A DNA stretch of 64,000 nt from Dehalococcoides mccartyi (GCF_001889305.1 NZ_CP013074.1:1426001-1490000), one strand, 5' to 3'. Counted from the first letter of the stretch, positions 9,191-19,008 are shown. Numbers and translations: made by a program. The notes: generated by a model not told the origin, from the letters alone.

Positions 9191-10501
9191 ATGAGTGAAT
9201 CCGGGGTTGAAGTGGAGATGCTGGAAGCTGCTATTGACGGTGAAGACTGGCAGCTAACGTCCAGACAGGTGCACCTGAAGCGCCAGAAAAAGAACCAGAC
9301 CGAGATTGACCAGTTTATAGACTCGGAAGCCCGGACTTATACCAGTGTAACCGCACCGGATTATTACGGAGACCTGCTGGCCTGGGCGCTGGAAACCTAT
9401 CTGAAACGAAATAACTGGGAGATCTTGTACCGGTTGGGCTACCGGAATGACCGGCCGGATTATACCGGTATTCAGGTTTCAGCTGAAGAAACACTGGACT
9501 TGATGACTAACGGTCAGCTGCTTATCCGCCAGGGAGAAGTACGAATAGCTGCTACCCTGGATGTTACCCGCCGCGGAGCAGCTTTGCAGCTGGAATCTAA
9601 GCAAGCTGACCAGTGTCAATTGGACACCTTTAAATCGGAAATTAAACGGCTTATTAGTCAGGAAAACTTTTATAAGGGGCAGAAGATTGAATATACCGGT
9701 TTTCTGCATTTTATTAAACCGGCAGCCCAAATCTGGGATAGTGTTATTATTAACCCGGAAGATAAAGAGGAGATTTATCTTAACTCAATTCATTTTCTGA
9801 ATAATCAGACCAAGTTCGTCCGGTTGGGTATACCCGGTAAGCGGGGGATTTTGCTGGTTGGCGAACCCGGAACGGGCAAAACTATTATCTGCAAAGCCCT
9901 CATGTCCAAAGCCAAAGGAATTACCTGCCTGACGACTGATTGTTATTCCCTTAGCCAATCTTTCTATGTTGACGAGTTATATAAAATTGCCAGGGAGTTA
10001 AGTCCCTCTATCGTATTCATTGAAGACCTGGATTTAATAGGTAAAAGCCGGGACGAATTCGGAGGTGAAACAGCCACTCCCCTCAGCGCTTTACTGGCTG
10101 CCCTGGACGGCCTTGAAGCAAATTACGGGGTAGTTACCATTGCAACGACTAACTTACTTGAGCAGCTGGATGATGCCCTGATTCGCCGTCCTGCCCGTTT
10201 TGACAGGGTAATAAAACTCAGCCGGCCAGACTTACCCCAGCGGCAGGAAATAATCAACCGGATTTGCCGCAAAATACGTCTCTCAGATGAGGTGCGTAAA
10301 TATCTGGCCGCCAAAACTGCATACTACACCCCAGCCCAATTACAGGAGGTTATCTACAGTCTGGTCATCATCACTCAGGCAAAAAAAGAGGGAAGAAATG
10401 ACCTGGGTCAGCTTACTAAATCAGATATTGATAACACCCTCCGCCGGATATATGGTATAAAAGATACCCAGATAGGATTTAATCTAGCTAGAAAGATATA
10501 G
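9191..10501 (+). CDS. AAA+ ATPase, CDC48/FtsH-like classic clade
   Basis: The 436-aa protein has one AAA module in its C-terminal half: GEPGTGKT (224-231), VFIEDLD (275-281, Walker B), TTN (319-321, sensor 1) and the arginine-rich RRPARFDR (332-339). The first 200 residues, with a hydrophobic KFVRLGIPGKRG linker before the Walker A, match no domain I know and probably bind the substrate. There is no protease or membrane segment. It opens a plus-strand series (zinc-ribbon membrane protein 10 bases downstream, DUF2779 nuclease, UDG-like protein) that leads into cas3. Remodelling of a protein or nucleoprotein is the likely activity. Confidence 0.8.
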   Translation: MSESGVEVEMLEAAIDGEDWQLTSRQVHLKRQKKNQTEIDQFIDSEARTYTSVTAPDYYGDLLAWALETYLKRNNWEILYRLGYRNDRPDYTGIQVSAEETLDLMTNGQLLIRQGEVRIAATLDVTRRGAALQLESKQADQCQLDTFKSEIKRLISQENFYKGQKIEYTGFLHFIKPAAQIWDSVIINPEDKEEIYLNSIHFLNNQTKFVRLGIPGKRGILLVGEPGTGKTIICKALMSKAKGITCLTTDCYSLSQSFYVDELYKIARELSPSIVFIEDLDLIGKSRDEFGGETATPLSALLAALDGLEANYGVVTIATTNLLEQLDDALIRRPARFDRVIKLSRPDLPQRQEIINRICRKIRLSDEVRKYLAAKTAYYTPAQLQEVIYSLVIITQAKKEGRNDLGQLTKSDIDNTLRRIYGIKDTQIGFNLARKI

Positions 10502-10511
10502 GTGACTAAAT

Positions 10512-10982
10512 ATGAGCTGGTTTAAAAAGCATCTTCACTGGACACTGGTTATCGGCTTGCTGATTATACCGAATGTTTGGTATGCATCTTTATTTATAAC
10601 CGATTTTTACGGCTTTACAGGTGACACAGTACCTGATAAATATGGCTTTGTTATAATCCAAATCATAACAGGACTTGTATGCATTATCTGGCCATTTATC
10701 CTGTCCGGCTGGGTACTGAAGCAAAAAGGGCGGCATCTGGCCTGGCTTTTGCTGCTGTTTATACCTTCTGGTTGGATAAGCCTGTTTATTCTTGATAACC
10801 ACCGCACAAATCCTCCTTCCAGACTACCAGATACCAAACCGGAAAACCCAATACTTCAACCCGCAACTGACGCAGACAACACAGCGGAGGGTGTGGCCTA
10901 TTGCTCCCGGTGCGGAAACAAACTCTCCCCCGGGGATTTATACTGCCGGACTTGCGGCAACCGAGTGGAACAAACTAGATAG
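10512..10982 (+). CDS. membrane protein with C-terminal zinc ribbon
   Basis: The 156-aa protein has three hydrophobic segments (about 10-30, 45-67 and 75-93) and then a short soluble tail. The tail ends in a zinc ribbon, YCSRCGNKL and YCRTCGNRV, with two CxxC pairs. Such ribbon-tailed membrane proteins are common and of unknown function. It follows the AAA+ gene by 10 bases and is very probably co-transcribed with it. Confidence 0.7.
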   Translation: MSWFKKHLHWTLVIGLLIIPNVWYASLFITDFYGFTGDTVPDKYGFVIIQIITGLVCIIWPFILSGWVLKQKGRHLAWLLLLFIPSGWISLFILDNHRTNPPSRLPDTKPENPILQPATDADNTAEGVAYCSRCGNKLSPGDLYCRTCGNRVEQTR

Positions 10983-11128
10983 CCGGGTATTATAAATTAG
11001 ATGCTTCACAACCATGCTGAAAGGGTGAGGGTGTTTAAAAGAGGGTCTGGGATTCAAATAAGTAAACGCTGATTTACACTATCTGGTCAGGTTTATTATT
11101 TAAACCATAATACCCCAGGAGTAAGATA

Positions 11129-12601
11129 TTGAGCTATAAGAAAGGTCTAAGTAAATCTAAATACCTAATGGGTCTTCAATGCCCCCGCCTGCTTTGGAAG
11201 GCAACTAATGATGCTGCCAATATGCCGTCTGTCAGCCCGTCTACCCAGTTTGTCTTTGAGCAGGGGCATCAGGTCGGCGAACTTGCCAAGCAGCTATACC
11301 CGGGTGGACTAAACCTTAAAACCGAAAACTTCAGCCAGAACCTGAAAGATACCAAAGAGGCTCTTGGCTGTGTCTTGCCTGTCTTTGAAGCTGGGTTTGC
11401 AACTGAACGTCTGTATTCCCGGGTAGATATACTCGCCCCGGCTGAAGGAGACGGCTGGGATATCATAGAGATAAAAAGTACTACCGACATAAAAGAGGAA
11501 CATTTGTATGACGTAGCCTTTCAGCGTTATTGCTGCCGGCTTGGCGGGCTGAATATCCGTAACTGTTACCTTATGCATATTAATAAAAACTATATAAAAA
11601 ACGGGGGAATATACCCGGCTGAGTTTTTTACTTTAAAGGATATAACGCAAGAAACAGAAGGATACTCCGGCAATCTGGAAGGGAACATTGAAGCCATGCT
11701 GGCTATAATTGATTCAGATACCTGCCCGGAAGCCCGCCCGGGTAAACAATGCACCTCTCCCCATGACTGTCCGCTTAAAGACCAATGCTGGGCAGATTTG
11801 CCGGAACACAATATATTCACCCTGTATTACGGCAATAAAATCCTGCCGGAACTTCAGGCTCAGGGTATTTGGGATATCCGCCAGATACCGCCTGAATTTA
11901 AACTTAACCCCAAACAGCTAATCCAGAAAAATTGCGCTGTTTCCGGCCAGGTTTATACCAACCCGGCTGAGATAGGCGCGTTTCTGAATAAACTGGAATA
12001 TCCCCTTCACTACCTGGATTTTGAGACTTTTGCCACGGCCATACCTGTATATGACTATACCCGTCCCTACCAGAATATTCCGTTTCAGTTTTCACTCCAC
12101 ATCCAGCAAAGTCCCAATTCGGAAACCAAACACTATTCGTATCTGGCTGAAGACGGGTATGACCCCCGTCCGGCTTTTCTGTCTGCCCTTAAGTCAAGTA
12201 TTGCCCCGCAGGGAAGCATACTGGTTTACTCCGAGATATTTGAAAAAGCCAGACTTAAGGAACTGGCAGCCGCTTTCCCTGAATATGCAGGGTGGGTAGA
12301 AGGGATACTTGGCAGGATTTTAGACCTGATAGTCCCTTTCAGGGATTTCAGTTATTACCACCCCGGGCAGCACGGAAGTGCATCTTTAAAACATGTTATG
12401 CCCGCGCTGGCCGGGCTAGGTTATGATGAACTGGAAATAGGCGAAGGCCAGACTGCCAGCCTCAGGTTCATGGAATCTGTTTTCGGCAACCTGCCACCAG
12501 ACGAAATCAGAAAAATACGGGCTGATTTAGAAATATACTGCGGCCAGGATACCGGCGGCATGGTGGAGATAGTCAGGAAACTTCGGGAAATTGGCGGCTA
12601 G
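11129..12601 (+). CDS. DUF2779 protein: RecB/Cas4-like nuclease fused to DEDD exonuclease domain
   Basis: The 490-aa protein starts at TTG 11129 with CCAGGAG upstream. The N-terminal half is RecB/Cas4-like: D100, E114-I-K116 and a QxxxY-like helix near 132. Four cysteines fit a Cas4/AddB 4Fe-4S cluster (C18, then C208-x5-C214-x5-C220). The C-terminal half begins YLDFETF (D297, E299), the first motif of DEDD 3'-5' exonucleases, as in DUF2779. Cas4-like proteins process DNA ends, some for CRISPR adaptation. Type I-E normally lacks Cas4, so this gene upstream of a I-E operon is notable. A shared role with the cas genes is inferred from position only. Confidence 0.8.
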   Translation: MSYKKGLSKSKYLMGLQCPRLLWKATNDAANMPSVSPSTQFVFEQGHQVGELAKQLYPGGLNLKTENFSQNLKDTKEALGCVLPVFEAGFATERLYSRVDILAPAEGDGWDIIEIKSTTDIKEEHLYDVAFQRYCCRLGGLNIRNCYLMHINKNYIKNGGIYPAEFFTLKDITQETEGYSGNLEGNIEAMLAIIDSDTCPEARPGKQCTSPHDCPLKDQCWADLPEHNIFTLYYGNKILPELQAQGIWDIRQIPPEFKLNPKQLIQKNCAVSGQVYTNPAEIGAFLNKLEYPLHYLDFETFATAIPVYDYTRPYQNIPFQFSLHIQQSPNSETKHYSYLAEDGYDPRPAFLSALKSSIAPQGSILVYSEIFEKARLKELAAAFPEYAGWVEGILGRILDLIVPFRDFSYYHPGQHGSASLKHVMPALAGLGYDELEIGEGQTASLRFMESVFGNLPPDEIRKIRADLEIYCGQDTGGMVEIVRKLREIGG

Positions 12602-12650
12602 TTTTAGAGCAATATCATAAATTTGATTAGTACTAAAAAGGATAATATTT

Positions 12651-13262
12651 ATGAAAGATATATGGTACGGGGATAAACGTGACCTGGTTAAGTGGGGAGT
12701 ACTGCTCACACTCTCAAAGGAATTTTCAGCCAAGCGTATATTGCAGGTTGCTTATTATAAAAAAGAGGAATTTGAGCAGCTTGAAATAGACGGCTCTAAA
12801 TATAGTATCCCGGAAGAGGTAAAAAACCACTTCAGAAATATGCTGAATATACGGAATATGCCCAATACAATCCCGATAGATGTTTTCACCGATGAATTTG
12901 ATAATCGGGATTCCTATTATGAAAAAGTTATCTATAACATTACGAGTGGCATACATCCCTGTCTGGTTTTTCTGGACCCGGATACCGGAATAGTCCCGGC
13001 CAGTGGTCACTATAAGGATAAACATGTGCTGGAAGATGAACTGAAAACCATCTGGGATAAGCTAAAAAATGGCGACATTCTGGCCTGCTACCAGCACCGC
13101 ACAAATAGAAATAGCAATAAAGACTGGGCCATGGAAAAGAAAGACCAGTTTGAGCGGGCATTAGGTTTAGCTGCTGGTAGTTCCAAATTGGCTCAGGGGT
13201 CGAAAACAGCTGGAGATATGGTTATTTTTTACTGCCAGAAAATATGCGACATTAGTGAATAA
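12651..13262 (+). CDS. conserved-looking hypothetical protein, TcmP/methyltransferase-like
   Basis: The 203-aa protein starts at ATG 12651 with AAAAGGA upstream. It contains MKDIWYGDKRDLVKWG at the N-terminus, LVFLDPDTGI near residue 107 and ILACYQHRTNR near 143. The DPDTG turn after a hydrophobic strand recalls motif IV of Rossmann methyltransferases, as in three-Cys-motif partner (TcmP) proteins, but the SAM-binding glycine loop is not clear. It may be a degenerate methyltransferase. It sits between the DUF2779 and UDG-like genes with short spacing, so the same transcript is likely. Confidence 0.6.
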   Translation: MKDIWYGDKRDLVKWGVLLTLSKEFSAKRILQVAYYKKEEFEQLEIDGSKYSIPEEVKNHFRNMLNIRNMPNTIPIDVFTDEFDNRDSYYEKVIYNITSGIHPCLVFLDPDTGIVPASGHYKDKHVLEDELKTIWDKLKNGDILACYQHRTNRNSNKDWAMEKKDQFERALGLAAGSSKLAQGSKTAGDMVIFYCQKICDISE

Positions 13263-13332
13263 TCGGGTTATTGCTTCCGAGGAAAATCTGTTATAAAGTA
13301 GCAAATATATTCATAAAAAGGAGAATAAGGCC

Positions 13333-14106
13333 ATGGATAACCCTTTATTTCCCTTCGGACAACCAATAAAAACCCTTACGCAGGAAGACCGCACCCCCAA
13401 GAAAGTCTTTGTCCTGGGTGTATATGCCAGCGCTGTTCATGCCAAATGGCTGGATGCCAATGGCAAAGTACTAATAAACGCACTGGCAGTAGCCAGTGAA
13501 CCGTATATTTTCTGGCGAGGGGAGAATGCCGAAACCATAATCAGTAAAATACCTGTACCCCAAGGCGCAGGCAGCTTAATTTCTGCCGGTGAGAGATTTA
13601 ACGGGCCGTCAGGCAGAGCGCTGGATGAATATTTTATTGCACCTCTTAAACTAGAGCGAAAAGATGCCTGGCTATGTGACCTTGTTCCGCACAGCTGTAA
13701 GAATACTAAACAGGCTAAAGCTATCAAAAATGCTGAGAAAAATTATAGTTTAACCCCTTCAAATTTCCAGGAAAAACCTAAAGCACTGGCAGATAACCAG
13801 CGCAGGCAAAGTATTCTGGATGAAATAAAAGAATCAAAAGCAGAGGTTTTAATAACCCTGGGTGATGAACCGATAAAATGGTTCCTTTCACATTTTGACG
13901 CAGAGAAACGGGAAAAACTGGCGGATTTCGGGCAGGATAAGGAAACTTACGGGAAGTTACACCAGATATCCCACCCCGATATAAGTATCAAGGTCTTGCC
14001 GCTGGTGCACCCCAGGCAAGCCGCTAAGCTTGGCTTGTATTCCAGGGAGTGGAATGAACTGCATACAGACTGGGTAAATAATCATGCCCACGGCCTATTG
14101 GGTTAG
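13333..14106 (+). CDS. uracil-DNA glycosylase-like superfamily protein
   Basis: The 257-aa protein has the layout of the UDG-like fold: FVLGVYAS near 26-33 (motif 1 strand and loop), WLCDLVPHS near 113-121, VLITLGDEP near 175-183, and LPLVHPRQAAKLG near 221-233 in place of the catalytic HPS loop. It differs from housekeeping UDGs, and the insertion around 125-165 is unusual. It could be a DNA repair enzyme or a nucleic-acid-binding member. It lies 76 bases before cas3 and is preceded by AAAAGGAGAATAAGGCC, a strong ribosome site. Confidence 0.65.
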   Translation: MDNPLFPFGQPIKTLTQEDRTPKKVFVLGVYASAVHAKWLDANGKVLINALAVASEPYIFWRGENAETIISKIPVPQGAGSLISAGERFNGPSGRALDEYFIAPLKLERKDAWLCDLVPHSCKNTKQAKAIKNAEKNYSLTPSNFQEKPKALADNQRRQSILDEIKESKAEVLITLGDEPIKWFLSHFDAEKREKLADFGQDKETYGKLHQISHPDISIKVLPLVHPRQAAKLGLYSREWNELHTDWVNNHAHGLLG

Positions 14107-14182
14107 GGAAGCAGAAAAGTGTTTTTTACTTGGTATCCAGTCCGTAAGTATCAGACCAATAAACCGGATGAAGGTAATTATC

Positions 14183-16861
14183 ATGGTAAATGGTCCTAAC
14201 TTGAAATTATGGGCAAAGACTGGAAGAGATGGTGATCTTCACTATCATCCACTGCTCTACCATATGCTTGATGTAGCAGCAGTTGCCACCTATTTATGGG
14301 AACTTTTAAGTGAAGACCAGCGCAGGCGAATAGGCCATATAATAGGCAGCGAAGCGCGAACCATAACCTTATTTCTTGCAGGTGGACATGACATTGGCAA
14401 GGCCTGTCCGGGATTCCAACAACAAGCACCGCAACTATCCAAATTGATAGAACTACCAATGTCATTAAACAGCTGCCATAGACCTCATGCCTTCGTCAGT
14501 GCCTGCATATTAAACCGATTTTTCACAAATTTATTAGGCCAAATTGCCGGGGGTCATCATGGTATTTTCCCACAACCTCTAGATCTGCGTATGGGGTGTG
14601 ACACTCTTGGAAATATTGAATGGGAAACTGCGCGGGATGGATTATTACAAGAACTAGCAACGGCACTGAAAATAGATATTAATGATGATACCGAATGCAA
14701 GCCTCAAATCATAGACCCATTTATTGTTCCAATGCTGGCTGGACTTATTTCGATTGCAGACTGGATAGGTTCCAATCAGGATTTTTTCCCATGCCTGACC
14801 GAACCGGGACAACAGTTTGACATAATAGCTGACAAATATTTTGAAAGTGCAAAAGACCGAGCGGGGAAAGCGCTCCGAGAATTAGGTTGGATGCCGGAAG
14901 TTACCTTTGCTAAAGAAGCACCTTTTACCAGTGTTTTTTCAAATTTTATACCTAATGATTTACAGAAGTCTACGGAGCATATGGCAATAGAGCAGGACTC
15001 TCCCTACCTTATGATCATTGAAGCTCCTACAGGTCAGGGCAAGACGGAGGCGGCTCTATATGCAGCTGACCTGGCTCTTTGCCGCGGGTTTGCCAGAGGT
15101 ATTTACATCGCCATGCCAACTCAGGCAACCAGCAATGCCATGTTCAAACGGGTTCTGTTTGATTACTTAAAAAAGCGCGGACATAAGGGCAAGCTAAATT
15201 TACAGCTTGTTCATGGTAATGCCTTGCTTGCCGGAATAGGAGAAGCCCATAAAGGAGAAATCTCTGATTTTAAAATTACCGATATATGCGCTGATAATAC
15301 ATACGCTGATACCGAAGCTCAGTCATGGTTCACCGCAAAGAAACGGCCTTTGCTTTCCCCGTTTGGGGTGGGCACTATCGACCAAAGCCTGCTGAGCGTA
15401 CTCCAGACCAGACACTGGTTCGTCAGGCTTTTCGGGCTTGCAGGTAAGGTAGTTATATTTGATGAAATACACGCCTATGATGCATACATGAGTACCATGC
15501 TTGAAAGGCTTTTACACTGGCTGGCAGAGGTTGATTGTACAGTGATTCTTTTATCAGCAACACTACCAAAAACGAAAAGAACAGCTCTTATTCATGCCTA
15601 TTCCGGTCAGAACAGCTTGGAGAAACAGTGCTATCCACGCATTACACTGGCCAAACCTAGACATCATATTACACAAGAAACTGAAACACCCATAATTTGT
15701 AAGGAAATACCTGCCGAAGATAGCCACTGCATATTTCTGGATTTTTCTAAGAATGAACCGGAAATTTTAGCTGAAGAATTAAGACGCAAACTGGAACACG
15801 GTGGATGTGCGGCTGTGATTTGCAATACAGTCAACAGCTCAATCAAATTATTCCGATATCTGAAGACTAACTTGAATGAAACTGAGTGCCTGTTATTTCA
15901 TGCCCGCACATTACAAGCATGGCGGCGCAAACGTGAAGATGAGGTCTTGCGTAAATTTGGCAAAGGAAAGAAACAGTCTGATGGAACTTATATAAATCCT
16001 GACCGTCCTTTTCGTGCCATACTGGTTGCAACTCAAGTAATAGAACAAAGCCTGGATTTGGACTTTGATTTAATGTTTTCTGAAATTGGGCCTGTCGACT
16101 TACTCCTCCAGAGAGCAGGGAGGCTTCATCGCCATTTACGCACCCGTCCGGCAGATTTAGAGAAACCACAATTAACAATTCTTTGCGGGGGAAACCTGTT
16201 AGGTCCACCTCCTGATACATTTGGCGATGATATTGAGCACATATATAGCCGCTATATACTTCTCCGAACATGGCTAGTGCTAAGAGGGAAAAACAAGATT
16301 GAGATTCCCGCCGAAACGGAAAATTTAATAGAGAAAGTATATGGCACAGATAACGAACTGTGCCAGCCGGACTGGCTTAAAGCCCTAGAAGAAGCAAAAA
16401 GAGACTTAACATATACACAACAAGAATCTCAAAAAGCTGCCTCCAGATTACTAATTAATCCACCAAATAATTCAGAGGATGTTATCAGGCAGTTCAATTA
16501 CCAGTTATTTGATGATGATGATCCTGAAGTGCATAAAACTCTTAGGGCGGCAACACGAGAGGGTGATCAGCCCATTATGCTGGTGATAGTAAAGGCTAAC
16601 TCTGTCATTATTTCCGAACCTACTCTTGACGAAGTCAGAGACCTGCTGGACCACTCTGTCATGCTAAGTCTTAAAGGGCTTTATCAGGAATTAATATGTA
16701 ATTACCAAACGCCAAAGGAATGGAGAGATAATACCCACCTTAATCATGCCCGTTTAATACGTCTTGATGAAAACAGCCGAGCAAAGATAGGGGATTATAT
16801 CTTAACAGTAGATGAAACCCTCGGTATTATGATTGAAAAGGAGAGTAAGGATAATGGCTGA
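14183..16861 (+). CDS. cas3: CRISPR-associated helicase/nuclease Cas3 (type I-E)
   Basis: I chose ATG 14183 (892 aa), which has AAGGT 8-12 bases upstream; an upstream ATG at 14084 would overlap the previous gene. The HD nuclease half shows HYHPLLYHMLD and GGHDIGK. The helicase half has EAPTGQGKTEAA (Walker A), IFDEIHAYD (DExH), LLSATLP, QVIEQSLDLDFD and LLQRAGRLHRH. Cas3 is recruited by Cascade and degrades the displaced target strand in the 3'-5' direction. It leads an unbroken operon, and its stop overlaps the start of cas8e. All motifs needed for activity are present. Confidence 0.97.
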   Translation: MVNGPNLKLWAKTGRDGDLHYHPLLYHMLDVAAVATYLWELLSEDQRRRIGHIIGSEARTITLFLAGGHDIGKACPGFQQQAPQLSKLIELPMSLNSCHRPHAFVSACILNRFFTNLLGQIAGGHHGIFPQPLDLRMGCDTLGNIEWETARDGLLQELATALKIDINDDTECKPQIIDPFIVPMLAGLISIADWIGSNQDFFPCLTEPGQQFDIIADKYFESAKDRAGKALRELGWMPEVTFAKEAPFTSVFSNFIPNDLQKSTEHMAIEQDSPYLMIIEAPTGQGKTEAALYAADLALCRGFARGIYIAMPTQATSNAMFKRVLFDYLKKRGHKGKLNLQLVHGNALLAGIGEAHKGEISDFKITDICADNTYADTEAQSWFTAKKRPLLSPFGVGTIDQSLLSVLQTRHWFVRLFGLAGKVVIFDEIHAYDAYMSTMLERLLHWLAEVDCTVILLSATLPKTKRTALIHAYSGQNSLEKQCYPRITLAKPRHHITQETETPIICKEIPAEDSHCIFLDFSKNEPEILAEELRRKLEHGGCAAVICNTVNSSIKLFRYLKTNLNETECLLFHARTLQAWRRKREDEVLRKFGKGKKQSDGTYINPDRPFRAILVATQVIEQSLDLDFDLMFSEIGPVDLLLQRAGRLHRHLRTRPADLEKPQLTILCGGNLLGPPPDTFGDDIEHIYSRYILLRTWLVLRGKNKIEIPAETENLIEKVYGTDNELCQPDWLKALEEAKRDLTYTQQESQKAASRLLINPPNNSEDVIRQFNYQLFDDDDPEVHKTLRAATREGDQPIMLVIVKANSVIISEPTLDEVRDLLDHSVMLSLKGLYQELICNYQTPKEWRDNTHLNHARLIRLDENSRAKIGDYILTVDETLGIMIEKESKDNG

Positions 16862-18485
16862 ATTTAATTTGGTTGAAGGTCCTTGGATTCCCTGCATAAG
16901 TCCTGATGGAAATATCAGCGAATATAGTATCCGAGATGTATTGCTTCAGTCACATAATTTAAGCGAAATATGCGACGATTCACCGCTCGTCACTGTGGCT
17001 ATCCACCGATTGCTATTAGCTATTTTGTACCGAGCATTGGAGGGACCCAATAATATACAAGAGTGGAGAGACCTATACCAAAAACACAGCTTTGCGCAAT
17101 CAAGAATAAATGAGTATCTGTACAAATGGGAGCAAAAATTTAATCTTCTCGATCAAAGTTATCCTTTTTACCAGATGAGTCAGCTTGTAACTGCTAAACC
17201 AATTTCAACTAATCGCCTGGCAACAGAAATTGCCAGCGGTAACAATGCTACCCTCTTTGACCATGGTGGGGATGATATCATAGTAGAGTGGACAGCCCCT
17301 CAAGCTGCCAGATATCTGGTTACCTGCCAATCTTTTGCGCTGGGTTTTGGCAAAAGCGGGAATGCGAAGATAAACGGAATAAATGAGACCCTGCCTTATT
17401 CATCAGATGCAATTGCATTGAGGGGTATGAATATCTGGATCCAAGGAGAAAACCTATTCAAAACTTTAATGATAAATTTATCACCTATTAAGGATATATC
17501 GCTTCCTCCTTGGGAACTAGAAAACCCGAATAAATATCGGGACAAACAAGAAAATAATAATAGAATAGTTTTCGGTTCTTTTGGGTTGGTCGACCAACTA
17601 ACTTGGCAGAGCCGGCTCATGAGGCTAATTCCAGACAACCAAACCATTTCAAAGATGTATTTTACACAGGGTCGTTCCGCAGATAAATGTGCTATAGATC
17701 CAATGAAAGTTTATCGCTTATCTAAAGATGAAGGAGTCTCAGCATTAGCTTTCAGCAGTAACAAATCTGCCTGGCGAGATTTTCATTCAATCCTGATGAT
17801 TCCAGAATCCGGAAGTAAAGAACACAGGCCAGAGTGTTTCAATATGGCAGAAGAAGCGATAAGCAACGATGATGTAAACGATTCTAAAATTTTTATTACT
17901 CACGTTGCAGGCCTCGCTACGGCACCAAATAAGGCTGGGAAATTCATATTTTGGCGCCACGAACGGATGCCTGTTCCTGCAGCATTGCTGAACAATACTG
18001 ATTTACTAGAGCGGCTAGGAAAATGCCTTGCATATGCCGAGAGAGCGGCTGGAGTACTGAAATACCGCATACAAAGGGTTATTAAGCTATATTTATCACC
18101 TGATTGTGAGTTACCTGGTGGACACCAGCCTGACCCGTCTGATATAGCCAAACTGATTGAATCTTTAGACCCCCGCCCTGCCTACTGGTCTCGCATGGAG
18201 GACCACTTTATGACACTGATTGAAAACCTGCCCAACGACTGGGATACTGACACAGGAGATTCGAAACCTGATGAAAAGCAAATGGCAAGATTAACCTGGA
18301 GACAAAATATCAAACATCAGGCAAAGAATGCTTTTTTAGAAAGCATTGCAGCACTTGGTACTACCACACGTGCTATACAGGCTATCGCTCATGTCCCCGT
18401 TGATTTTTCTGATCTGGACCTGGACCGGCAGCCAATAGAAAAAATAAAAAGAAAGGAAAAGGAGAACTATAATAATGGGCCTTGA
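16854..18485 (+). CDS. casA: Cascade large subunit Cas8e (CasA/Cse1)
   Basis: This is the 543-aa type I-E large subunit, which recognises the PAM and recruits Cas3. The N-terminus FNLVEGPWIPC is the family signature, followed by VTVAIHRLLLAILYRAL. The downstream QSYPFYQ and the segment around GNNATLFDH match the known fold. ATG 16854 overlaps the cas3 stop by 8 bases, with GGAG upstream; a GTG further up is less likely. It is slightly longer than the E. coli protein (about 502 aa). Confidence 0.95.
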   Translation: MAEFNLVEGPWIPCISPDGNISEYSIRDVLLQSHNLSEICDDSPLVTVAIHRLLLAILYRALEGPNNIQEWRDLYQKHSFAQSRINEYLYKWEQKFNLLDQSYPFYQMSQLVTAKPISTNRLATEIASGNNATLFDHGGDDIIVEWTAPQAARYLVTCQSFALGFGKSGNAKINGINETLPYSSDAIALRGMNIWIQGENLFKTLMINLSPIKDISLPPWELENPNKYRDKQENNNRIVFGSFGLVDQLTWQSRLMRLIPDNQTISKMYFTQGRSADKCAIDPMKVYRLSKDEGVSALAFSSNKSAWRDFHSILMIPESGSKEHRPECFNMAEEAISNDDVNDSKIFITHVAGLATAPNKAGKFIFWRHERMPVPAALLNNTDLLERLGKCLAYAERAAGVLKYRIQRVIKLYLSPDCELPGGHQPDPSDIAKLIESLDPRPAYWSRMEDHFMTLIENLPNDWDTDTGDSKPDEKQMARLTWRQNIKHQAKNAFLESIAALGTTTRAIQAIAHVPVDFSDLDLDRQPIEKIKRKEKENYNNGP

Positions 18486-19008
18486 TGAGAGACAAAAATT
18501 ATTTATAGGTTACCTGTGTTCACTTGCTAAAAAGGGGCAGGAAGATCGCGGTGCTCTTGCTGACCTCCGTAGCGGCCTTGGTAAAAGACCAGATGAGATG
18601 GCTCGTATTCACAGGCATGTGGTGCCTTATCTACCAGATAAAAATTACAATGACCGATGGTATTACTTGATAGCAACACTTTTCGGTTATTATCCAGAAC
18701 ATCGTGGCAATTATTCACTGGGTAAAGCGTTCAAGCCTCTTCGTACAAAAAGCACAAGCATGGAGACCAGATTTATTGCACTGCTCAATGCCCATTACGA
18801 AGATCTGGATAAACATTTGCGCTACACTGTAAGCCTGCTAAAGGCGAATGAACAACCGCTGGACTGGTTTCAGTTATTTCAAGACCTTCTCCAGTGGGAC
18901 AGCCCCGAAGGCCACGTCCAACTTAGATGGGCAAGAGATTTCTTCAGCGTTAATTCCAGTGATGAAAATACCAAAAAACAAACTATAGGAGAAGAAAACA
19001 ATGAGTGA
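18475..19008 (+). CDS. casB: Cascade small subunit Cse2 (CasB)
   Basis: The 177-aa helical protein has ALADLRSGLGKRPDEMARIHRHVVPYLP and SLGKAFKPLR, as expected for Cse2, which stabilises the displaced strand in Cascade. Its start overlaps cas8e by 11 bases and its end overlaps cas7e by 8. It contains no catalytic residues and is structural. Confidence 0.93.
   Translation: MGLDERQKLFIGYLCSLAKKGQEDRGALADLRSGLGKRPDEMARIHRHVVPYLPDKNYNDRWYYLIATLFGYYPEHRGNYSLGKAFKPLRTKSTSMETRFIALLNAHYEDLDKHLRYTVSLLKANEQPLDWFQLFQDLLQWDSPEGHVQLRWARDFFSVNSSDENTKKQTIGEENNE

Noticed and set aside
14084-14182. Upstream start for cas3
   Set aside because: The ATG at 14084 lies inside the UDG-like gene and has no ribosome site; ATG 14183 does.
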